Shown here in pieces: positions 54,780-64,000 of a stretch of DNA of 64,000 nucleotides. A model generated the notes under the pieces. That model saw only the letters and a program-made list of their open reading frames with translations, ran no database searches and had not been told where the DNA came from. The stretch spans positions 6,727,598 to 6,791,597 of the forward strand of contig NW_024037070.1 in the NCBI RefSeq assembly GCF_015706575.1, read 5' to 3'. How positions within the stretch are numbered: position 1 is the stretch's first letter; each line of letters starts with the position of its first letter. Source of the DNA: Patiria miniata (taxonomy: Eukaryota > Echinodermata > Asteroidea > Valvatida > Asterinidae). A program made the translations under genes and the position numbers.

Positions 54780-55360
54780 TTACACGTGAACCCCTGCCAT
54801 GCCTTTTACAAAGGCTAGTCACCAACAGTCCAAGGGCGGATCCAGGGGGGGGGGCCAAAGGGGGCCATGGCCCCCCCCAAAACGAAACCAATTTTTTTTT
54901 TTTTTTAATGTGACATCGCAATAAAGGCAAGCAATGAGTACACCACCATCTTTTCCTCAAAAAAATTGGTTAAAGTGGTCAGAAATTGCCTCAGATCGCA
55001 CCACAGAGCATCTAGAATCCAAAAAATTTTCGGGGCCCTAGCGGGCCCCGAACCCCACGCCGTAATTTTTTAGACCCACTTTTTGGGGGACCAAAAATTT
55101 TTTTGGCCCCCCCCAAAATTGTGTTCTGGATCCGCCCTTGCAACAGTCGGATCAAATTTTGAGCAAGCACTGTGACTAGTCATTTCAGCAGGCAAAAGCA
55201 GACAAGTGGTAGGCACAGCTGGCTTATCAATCCCCTACAGTCAAAGCATAGCTGCATCAAGTTACATAAACAGTCCCAGCCAGTCAATCCTGCTTTATGC
55301 TTACTGGGAGCTCTTACATGTAGCTGTTAAAAACGATCACTTGATTTTGACTGAGAAGAA
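54780..55360 (+). repeat. Unclassified repeat, copy 2, split by a hAT-like MITE
   Basis: CATGCCTTTTACAAAGGCTA before the insertion and GTGGTAGGCACAGCTGGCTT after it match the complement of 47880-48190 in order. Confidence 0.7.
54831..55140. mobile_element. hAT-like MITE, 310 bp, perfect 8-bp target duplication
   Basis: CAAGGGCGGATCCAG to CTGGATCCGCCCTTG, flanked by CAACAGTC at 54823-54830 and 55141-55148. It contains one copy of the internal unit that is doubled in the 7091 element. Confidence 0.85.
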
Positions 55361-55454
55361 AACTTGGCCAGGAGGGTTGTATTTTGTTTGTTATAATAAA
55401 ATCTTGTTATAAATAATAAAAGCGGGTTTTCAACAGGAAACAACATCACTGTAA

Positions 55455-55600
55455 GAATCATTTCTCAACTAAGAGAATGGTTCTGAATAGAACCAGAGGT
55501 ATAAACTCTGAAAAGAACCAGAGGTATAAACTCCTTTTCAGAACCATTCTCTTAGTTGAGAAACTATTCGCACATGGTGTTTCCGCAAACCTTTCATTAT
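55455..55600. repeat. Foldback element related to 2755-2890
   Basis: TTTCTCAACTAAGAGAATGG / CCATTCTCTTAGTTGAGAAA form perfect arms around a doubled AACCAGAGGTATAAACTC. It ends ACATGGTGTTTCCGCAAACC. Confidence 0.72.
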
Positions 55601-57649
55601 TTAGTATCTCCACCATGCAAAGCCTCAAATCTTACTTATCACTGGGGGGGGGGGGGGGGGGGGGTTCTTTGCTAAGCAGTTCTTGCAACTGTTCGTTTCA
55701 GAGAGAACTTGAAATGCCAGCAATGCTGACTATGTCTGTGCATGGGACAACAGGTGCACATATTACGCATTCTACATCACCTTGGGTGAAAAACAAGTCT
55801 GCATTGCAACAGCTTGATGTACTAAACGATTCAACCCTTGACCTTGGGTGAGATGTGATAAATAATAACCGTTGTGCGCATTACATTTCCTTGATCCTGG
55901 CAAGCATGCCCATACATATATGGTTCTGAAAAAGACCTCTCTGCTTTAGTAGGTGCGTTTTAACAAGACTCGGCAAATTTAGTAAAGCTGGTCCCAGAGG
56001 GAAAATACTTCAGTTGCCCAAAAGTTATAGGTTCAACTTTGGTGCATTTGGACATCGCCCATGCTCAATTCATCAAAATTTTGCATAATTCAAAATATGA
56101 ACCCTTCAGGGTTTAGGTACATACATGTAGGTTTTATGCACAAGTCATTTTGATCAGAAAAATGGTATTGAAATATTGTATAGCGCCCTCTTTTGACCCT
56201 GTAGAAAAAAAGAAGAAATCAATTCATTTATTAGATTGACTCTTTAATGAAGGGTCATTGATTTTTGTGCCTAGTGTAAGCGTCCATTAACTTGACTCTT
56301 GCCAGGGGGATGTGGTTTTGACACATGTACCTTCCCTAGAGGGTCCGACTAATAGATTCCAAGGTCCTGATTGTAGTTCAAGGTCTAACTTGAGAGTTCC
56401 CAGCCACTATGAGGCCGAGGGGGGGGGGGGGGTTGGAAGGACTCTCAGGTTGGTCACTTGGGGGGGGGGGGGATGCAGTGCCTCTCCACATCCGCCCGTG
56501 TATCCGCCGCTAACTCTGGGAATCGGGGAAAACGTTGAAAACAATTTCCCATTTTTCCAGTCAACATGGACTTTAAAAAAAAGGGAATTTGGGGGGTAAA
56601 CACCAAAAATCAGGGACAACTTAGTTCAGTTGAAAGAAAATAGAAATAGCTTGCAATTATTTCATGCACAAGCTACATGGTGAGGAATGGATGGCTATAT
56701 AAGGGGAGAAGGGAGGCCATTATTATTTATGTATTATTAGTTGCTTTGCTTCAACCAACTCTTGACTTCCAAGCAACCTTATTAAAGTAAAAAAATTCTC
56801 ATGGCATTTTGGAAATTACGCAGGGAAATATCAGGGGAAAACGCAGGGAATTTTGTCTTCATAAAGTGCTGGGAACTGGAGGTCAAGGTCGGGAACTGGA
56901 GGTCAAGGTCACAACATTAGATATGTGACTACATTTGTGTACTTTCTCTACATGTCATGATTAAGGAAAACACATGTCAGCGATATTATCTCATGATGCA
57001 TGGTGGGTATTTACTCATTTCTAGTCATAGGTTTAGTCATCAGTGGTCATATTGTGATAGTTACAGTGTTGCAGTTTGCAAAAGAAAGCATCATACAAGA
57101 ATCTACCCCCTCCCTAAAATAAAAACCCTCATGATCTGTGTTCAACTTCAGGTAGAAGCCAAATCAGCCAAAATGTCAGACATACTTGTTTTTACTGTAC
57201 TTCCCTCACAGTCATGCCATTATTTTCTATTTGTTTACTCCTTGTTTATAAGAAATCAACTTGTAAGGTTATACTAGCAAAATGAAATGAAATCTACTTT
57301 AATCATAGAGCTGAGGGTCCTAGCTCTATGCTTTAATCAAGCGCAACTTAAGTTACATACATGCCTACCATGAAATTGATTCAGATATACCTTAGACAGT
57401 TTACCCATTTCCATTGGTCAAGACGCTGTCACATGGGAGGTTTTAAACCGCTGATAAAACACCAGCTGTTTTAGGCATAATTCCTTCGTTCTGCGCCACT
57501 TCGCGCAGCACGTGCCATGCACCCCAATTTGCATAGGGGGCCTTTAAGGAGATTTTTAGCTCATATTTTTAGCAAGGCACGTACCATGTACATATAGACG
57601 TGGCCAGAAGGGTGTTTCACAAAACATTCATTTGAAGTAAATTGTTGAA

Positions 57650-57920
57650 CAAAATTAATTGTTGGAAATTTTTGAATTTTGGACTTGTTTTGACTTTTTG
57701 ACTGAAAGGTATTTATGAATGGGAATAAATACGTGCTTTATGGGTCATTATCTGCCTGGGCGTGAATAATGACCTTAATGACCCGTGGATAATGACCCTA
57801 ATGACCAGTGGATAATGACCCTTACCTTGGGCTCAGACCATTATGGGAAAACCAGGCCCCAAGCTGGTTAACGTACTTGTTGAAAACCTACCAAACACAT
57901 ATTTATTCCCTAATTATGAA
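57650..57920. mobile_element. MITE family D relative with internal repeat
   Basis: GGACTTGTTTTGACTTTTTG and GGTATTTATGAATGGGAATA match the flank of the other copies. The middle holds a short tandem run of TAATGACC(C/A)GTGGA. Confidence 0.6.
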
Positions 57921-59499
57921 TGACATTGAATTTAATAAATGACATTGAAAACATGTGAACAATAGTCAATCTCCTATTGTGGTGACTGACGCAGATTAGG
58001 CAGCACTTGTCTTAAAAAAAATTGTCGATTATTAACATTTTGACATCAATTTGCATATGTTTTGGCATAACACTGTAACTGGAGAGACCCTCCAAGCACC
58101 TGAGCTATCAGATGACCGGGCCCTTTCTCTACGGGTTTGGTCAAGTCACCTATCCAGGCTAATTTGGCAGCAGACAGCTGCTCAAGTCTGCTGATTATTG
58201 AGCAAGACCCTTCTCCCCATAACAAGCAGGGAGCGCAACATGCCTGTCATGTCTCCACAATGCCTGATTGATAAGAAACAGGTGTGCGAGTAAGTTGAGT
58301 ATGCTTGTTGTGTGCCATATTTCAGCCCAGTAACTTGGTAATCAGCGCTGACATACTTTTTCCTGCTCAGAAGGACAGAAGAGTCTCTCTGCACAGGGGC
58401 TCTCCTGCAGCCAGTTTATGATGCATATTCCATATTGTGGCATATCATTATTCCAGAGGGGGTTTGAGAAGAGGGGGATGGGGGAGAAAGCAAAAGTCAT
58501 TTATATGATTGCCACATGTTTGCTGGGAGGACTGGGGAGCTTCTTGCCGCCAAAAGTAACTCTAAAGTGATGGAGGCAATTTTTCTCCCATGTAGCGTAG
58601 GGCAGATCTGTTGGCCTCAGTTTGCAAGCAGTCATAATCTGCATCAATTTGTCCCTATTCTGTAGGGGATCATTCAAGCCAGGAGACAGATGGGCCGGGC
58701 AGATTGATTCTGAATTTGGCAGGATTTATGTTACGTTGTACAGCTGTCTCTATTAGTTTTCAATATCATGGATATGACAATATGGCACCATGCCTAAATC
58801 GCGTGTGTATCATGTCTTCTTTTTTTCCTTTCTTTTTTGGCCAAGTACTTTGTAATGTAATGGATGTATGGAGTGAAGTACATTGTGCGTGTAAGTACAT
58901 GTACACATGAGCAATTCCAGCAGTGTGAAAGGAAGTGGAACGTTCGTTGACAGAGCCAATAAATTAACCATGATATCTAATTACTGATTCAGAGAAATGA
59001 TCCAAAAACTCCTAGTCTGTAAATCTCCTTGACCATTACCATAGATGATGGATGTATTGAAAAATAGATTTTCAGGTTCATTCACTGAGCTCTACATTAC
59101 ACAATCCAGGTGGAATTGCTTACTTGTTGTTAAACTAACTTGGGGTCTTTTCGGACTGACCGTCAAGCTTATCCGTGTTGAAATCCATACAGGGCCATTA
59201 TGAGCAGACAGTCTACATGTACGATTCAACAGGACATGCGCGACATTCGACAAGGCATACATGTACCATTTACACGGGTTGGCAGATACATTGGATAGAT
59301 TTTGAAGCCATCAACCATGCTCCTAACCAGGGTTGACTTTTACCCGAGCGCATCACATGGACCCATGTTGAAACAGTAGAAGCCATGTTGGATCGCTACA
59401 TGTAGTTTCAAAGGGGTTCCCAAAATGTTGAGGTTCAAACCAGGTTCAACGCAGAAAATCTGGATGGTTTGAAATGGCCTTTAAACGCATTGACAGCAT

Positions 59500-59838
59500 T
59501 GATTGATACAACATTTGCTTTTGCTGTAACTTTCAGAAATGGATGGATTTTGGGGTTAGTATTTTATAGCAAATTTTGTTATACGCTGACCTGTTTAAAG
59601 TTTTGTGTTCATCGATGCTGAAAAAACCAAGAAAACAATGATGTTCTTATATACAATGTAGTCTGGTTCCCTGACAGTACTTCAGACGAACGGAGCACTT
59701 TGAAAAAAGGAAATTGATATAAAATGACGGCACACCAGACACCATAATTTCACATGATGCTTAATACTAAAGTATACATTTTATAATATTGGTAGTCTTG
59801 TTTTTTGATTTGTTAGCAAGTGTTGTACCTTTTAAGTT
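59500..59838 (+). mobile_element. MITE family A, internally deleted
   Basis: ACAACATTTGCTTTTGCTGT to TGTTGTACCTTTTAAG. The GATCGGCC palindrome and left TTAA are lost. Confidence 0.6.
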
Positions 59839-60388
59839 GTCGTTGAGCAAAATGGTTTCTGCAATTTTATTCTGCCCCTGATCTGCAATGTAAACCAAGT
59901 GGTGTGGTTTGCAAAAATTGACAAGAGTCTTGCATGGGAGCAGTTTTTAATGTTTTTTTTTCTGGCTCTCAAATAATATCCTTCCTGATGATATTCAGAA
60001 AGCCGTGCCAATTTTGTTTTTGCCCAGCACATTGTTCGCTGTGCTAGGTACTGACATGCATGATATTTGCACAGAACTTTTGACTTTTGAAATTTGAAGA
60101 ACTGATAAGACCTAATGTATTACATGGGAAATTGGTCGTGGCAGGGTCACTCACCACGTTACTCCATAGGCCAAATTGGAACAGTCTGGCCACCAGTGAG
60201 AATGTAGCTATGACAAGTATAGAATCCTCTGTTAGCGGGGGTAAATAAGGCGTTCCTGCGTTCTCATTCCACAGAGAGGAAGTGATTAAGCAGGGTTACT
60301 CCATGGGATCATCTACATATCAAACCTTGTTTTTTTGACAAGCTTTTTCGAAGCAAGAACGATATGTACTTTTGTCATATGTTAACTG

Positions 60389-60912
60389 TTAAAGCTATAG
60401 TCCATCATTTTGCAGCCATCCGAAAAAGTAACTGGCGTATTATTGTTGAAAAACATACTTGGTTGAAAGATAGTAAGTGGACTAAACTCCCTGTGAAATT
60501 AATCTTTCTGGCAAGCTATCATTTTGAAGTAATCAACGAAAGAAGGCCTTTCCAACGGTGCGTCTTAAGACGCACCGTTGGAAAATTTAAATTAGTAGTT
60601 CGTTTTGTTATTCGGCGCAGCGCGCGCAAGCATTGGCACGACTCACAGGTGCGCGCGGTTGCTATTATTCGTTGGATCAGTGCGCGACATCGCGTAGGCC
60701 TATGGCTGCAATTCAAAACAATTCAAAACATGATTCAGCAACTTTTGATTTGAAATTGAGATCCTAGAATGATGTTTTTCTCGGAATATACAGCTGAAGC
60801 TGAGCTGAAACTTCATCAGGTTAGTTGTTCAGTATCCTTCATTAGATTTTGAACACTTTTGTTGCTTCAAACGAACAAAATGCACAAATTACAAATGATG
60901 GACTATATCTGT
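60389..60912 (-). mobile_element. MITE family B variant, long copy
   Basis: TTAAAGCTATAGTCCATCAT to ATGATGGACTATATCTGTTA. Same family as 23752-24162, plus about 110 internal bases (AGCATTGGCACGACTCACAG) that the other lacks. Contains the GGTGCGTCTTAAGACGCACC hairpin. Confidence 0.78.
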
Positions 60913-61130
60913 TAACAGTCGAGTCTTACATGTATGAGGAAAAGCAAACTGTAGTTTAGGAATAGCAAAATTGGTTTCTGGGTCATTTATAGCCATAAAA
61001 ATTGCAAATTTCATGTTGAACATTGTTCCATCTCCTTGCCAGAAGTCGGTTGTCCTATGCGAAAGAAATGAAACTTTCAGTTTGTCGTCTTGTCATGAAA
61101 ATGCAAACCTGCACAGAACAGCGATGTAGT

Positions 61131-61376
61131 TGAGGCCATCACAAGTCCCTGCAAGTCCATCACAAGTCCGTCACATTCAAATGAGCTTTGGCAAAGGCAT
61201 ATTTTTGTATATATTGTTCATCCGCTGTTACTTGTGACTGGACTTGTGATTTACTTGTGACTGGACTTGTGATTTCCTTGTGACTGGCCTTGTGATTTAC
61301 TTGTGACTAGACTTGTGATTTACTTGTGACTGGACTTGTGATTTACTTGTGACTGGACTTGTGTCTTCTGATGGAC
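61131..61376. repeat. CACAAGTC / GACTTGTG foldback minisatellite
   Basis: Left: three CATCACAAGTCC-type units; right, in the opposite orientation: about six 23-bp units of ACTTGTGACTGGACTTGTGA. The two sides could pair. Same motif as 24848 and 36680. Confidence 0.85.
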
Positions 61377-62594
61377 TTGGCTACATTGTACATCCCTGGC
61401 ACGGAACTTACCAAAGTCACTCGATAAAAAATCCAAGTGACAATATGATGTTGGAAATTTTGCTTAAAATGTGTCTTTTGAATAAATTTTGCAATAGATA
61501 AATTGTGAATCATGTTGTGCTTTTGTTTCAAATTTGTCCATGTTGGCATAGACTGGTGATTTGTGAAGGTACAGGGCCCTGTTCCTATAATGAGAAACCT
61601 TTTAGGTAAATTGGACTCACCCAACTAGTAAGTGATGTTTAAAATGAACAGGAATGTGGATAGAGAGCAGGGTTTTATTTTTTTTAATGGACATTTTGGG
61701 GTAAAAAGACAATGAAGACGGCACAACGCAGCAAGAAGATGGCAATTAATCCACACAATGCATGCACAAAACCATGTTGATTCGCACGGCATCCACTGGA
61801 AACGTTCAAAGAAATCGCATGTTTTACAAACAGATTCTGTTCAAAATTATTAAAAATAGAGTTATACACAACTAAAAGAACAGTGCCTATGGCTGTAGAT
61901 GTCATTTTAGAATGATAAAAAAGACTCGAGGACTAAAACGAAAGAGGGACTGGTAACTGCACAATCACCGCATATAGACTTTTAGTTGCGTTCCTTTAGA
62001 TACAGGCGTATTGTAGACACCTTAGGGTTCAAGGGAGGCTATACGTGCCTTTCAGCGTAAAAGTCTGTGTTCCTGTCTTTGACAGCCTAGATTAAGACTG
62101 GATCGTGTCAGTGAAGAGAAAGGCCCATCTCTTTGTACTCACTGGATGCTGACAGACTGGATTCAGAGCAGAGTCTGTACCACCGGTTAATTGATAGCGT
62201 TTGATAGACTGGGGCTTAATATAAACGGCTTCCTCTCGACAATTAGCCATAAAGCACCAGAAAATGGACAAGTTATTTTTTATGTTGAAAATGAATGAAG
62301 CTGCTGCAAATTGCTTTCTGACTGGCTTGACCTGAAATATTTAAGTCAACGGCCTGATGATGAGATCTTAGCAAGATCTCCTCCAGAGGTAAATGACAGT
62401 GGTACCGGTACAAGAAACAACACGTTTCTTGTATCACTGTAATAACAATGTGTTAACCACTTGTGCAGCGATATAAATCTATAACGTTATCATAATCTAA
62501 TACGTAAACATTCATCCGAACATGCTGCACATCTGTGAGAAACATTGAGATTGCATTGAAAATGTGCTTCTTGTAATGCCTTCCCCCAAAAGGG

Positions 62595-62860
62595 CATTAT
62601 TTATTTTTTATTTTTTATTTCAGCCACATCCAACAGCGCAAGCGCCAATAACAGGATGGATAAATGGAGAGAAGACAATGAGAAGAAGTTACAGTTTTAG
62701 AGGTGGGAGGAAAAGCCCAGAAGAATATTCTGGGGGAAACCTGCGGAATCAGGCAGGGACTGAAAACCCAATCCACATATTGGCCCGGGCGGGATTCGAA
62801 CCCGGGTCACAGCGGTGGAAGGCGAGGAAAGCACCGCTACGCCAACCTGACTCCCTTAAA
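62595..62860 (-). mobile_element. tRNA-derived SINE, type 4
   Basis: The minus strand starts with a well-kept tRNA-like head (GGTTGGCGTAGCGGTGCTTT, B box GGGTTCGAATCCC). The body follows (CAGTCCCTGCCTGATTCCGC), ending in an AAATAAAAAATAAAAAATAA tail. The tail marks it as a SINE, not a tRNA gene. Confidence 0.8.
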
Positions 62861-63138
62861 AGAATAACCTCAACACTTTTTCAAGGAGTTAGCCGTTCAT
62901 GTGTACAGTTTCTGGCTTTCCAATCTAGGGTGCCAACTGATTGGGCACCCAGTGCATTCCATCCAAAGTATTCCAGGTTGGACAACGACGTCTTCATTGC
63001 ATTGACGTCCAGGGTATCAATTTCTGCTGACAAAGCCACTATTTTTACATTTTTTAAAAACATTTTTACCTCCAATGGAGAAAGCTGAAATTTCATTTAC
63101 ATATTCCTTGTGTCTGGAATAACAAAGATTCTTGGTTT

Positions 63139-63407
63139 AAAAAGTAAATATGTCTTTGGGCGACGTGTTTACAGAAAATAAATCGCAGATTATTATGCCA
63201 GTTCATCGTAATTTTATGTACGAACTTCTCGTGTGAAGACTTCCTGACGCACGTGTGCACGCAAAATGCATAGCTATAGCAACTGTGTTGCATGCGCGCA
63301 CGAAAGTCTTCACGCAAGAAGCTCGTACTGAGGATGTTTACAATAAAAGCGTGAATCTGCAATTTATTTTTCGGTAAACACGTCACCCACGGACATATTT
63401 ACTTTTT
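63139..63407. mobile_element. Palindromic MITE, about 269 bp
   Basis: AAAAGTAAATATGTCTTTGG, CGACGTGTTTACAG and AAATAAATCGCAGATT at the left are mirrored at the right (AATCTGCAATTTATTTTTCG and on to ATATTTACTTTTT). The inner arms GAACTTCTCGTGTGAAGACTT / AAGTCTTCACGCAAGAAG also pair. Confidence 0.75.
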
Positions 63408-64000
63408 CTGAACCCAGCATCTTTGTAATTCCATACGCAGGGAATATGTACTCGAAAGTTTAATTTCCTCGATCAGGTACAAATATGAAACAAACATTTT
63501 GTAAAAAGTTTCGCTATGGCAGCAGAAGTTCACCTGGTTTCCGTGGCATTGTTACTGGGCTAATTGTTACTAAGACTTGCCCAATAACCTATTGTTTCTC
63601 ACTTTAATTCCAGATTTATGGACTACACCATTTGAACAATGAATTAACAAGCCTCACACTGTAACCGCAGGAAAAAACTACCTTTGTAAATGTACGTTTA
63701 CAATGTACATACCTACAGATCTGCCTTTCCATGAGCCATGTGAGTACAACCTCTTTTGATCTGTTTCTCCCATGCTGTTGTATTACCTTGATTGTGTGTT
63801 TCTGTAAATCGTTAGATGCTTGAATCGGACTGTTAGATTGATCAGTGTTATTGAAAATCTTTGCCTGTGTAATCTTCATACATGTATATGAGTCATTTTC
63901 CATGTTCACTTTATGATTATAAGGCTAATATCGATCCCCCAGATTCCCCATGGTAAAGTTGCATTCGGACCTGCTTTCTAAAAACGCTTTTACGAGAGAC

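Larger units (their letters stand above)
51575..64000. other. 12-kb stretch without a supported gene
   Basis: No open frame has family motifs or coherent splice neighbours. Repeats account for 52560-52780, 53000-53130, 53861-54310, 54780-55600, 57650-57920, 59500-59838, 60389-60912, 61131-61376, 62595-62860 and 63139-63407. About 58080-58900 and 62050-62400 look unique and could be intron or regulatory sequence of a gene beyond the right edge. Confidence 0.5.

Noticed and set aside
55477-55851. 124-codon frame with a poly-Gly run
   Set aside because: Made of a foldback element plus a poly-G tract.
60364-60753. 129-codon plus-strand frame
   Set aside because: Lies within the family B MITE at 60389-60912; a similar frame appears in the 23752 copy.
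62790-62860. Possible functional tRNA gene on the minus strand
   Set aside because: The box B is good, but it is followed by a SINE body and an A/T-rich tail, and no clean cloverleaf could be drawn.
62564-63088. 174-codon plus-strand frame
   Set aside because: It runs through a SINE in antisense, including its tRNA-like head.

Overview
The window is eukaryotic genomic DNA: split genes with GT-AG introns and coherent phases, tRNA-derived SINEs, and dense short inverted-repeat transposons. Three single-exon SRCR domains, a CNGB-type channel and the SINE/MITE load point to an invertebrate deuterostome, most likely an echinoderm. The species assignment is inference. All exon models below were built by hand from splice sites, frame and family resemblance; no search was run.

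Layout. (1) 198-2074, minus: the 3' part of a gene with at least three SRCR domains, running off the left edge. (2) 2075-8798: no gene seen; AT-rich sequence and nested transposons, possibly a long 3' UTR of the next gene. (3) 8799-28518, minus: a complete or nearly complete 20-exon CNGB-type cyclic-nucleotide-gated channel subunit (about 1,177 residues). (4) 28519-30129: a short intergenic gap that probably holds a two-way promoter. (5) 30130-42020, plus: a 13-exon gene recognised as CNBD1 (507 residues), with two successive cyclic-nucleotide-binding folds. (6) 42021-44488: a tail-to-tail gap filled with MITEs. (7) 44489-51574, minus: a complete 9-exon HAUS4 gene (371 residues), an augmin subunit. 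(8) 51575-64000: about 12 kb with no supported gene, only repeats and some unique-looking stretches.

How the genes relate. CNGB and CNBD1 stand head to head with at most 1.6 kb between coding exons. As I recall, human CNGB3 and CNBD1 are also head-to-head neighbours at 8q21.3, so this looks like very old conserved linkage of two cyclic-nucleotide-binding proteins. It is the most interesting result here. HAUS4 (spindle microtubule branching) and the SRCR gene (extracellular recognition) have no evident functional link to them.

Mobile DNA. At least two TTAA-flanked MITE families, a hAT-like MITE with perfect 8-bp target duplications, several palindromic elements, at least three modular SINE types, and dispersed minisatellites fill the introns and gaps.
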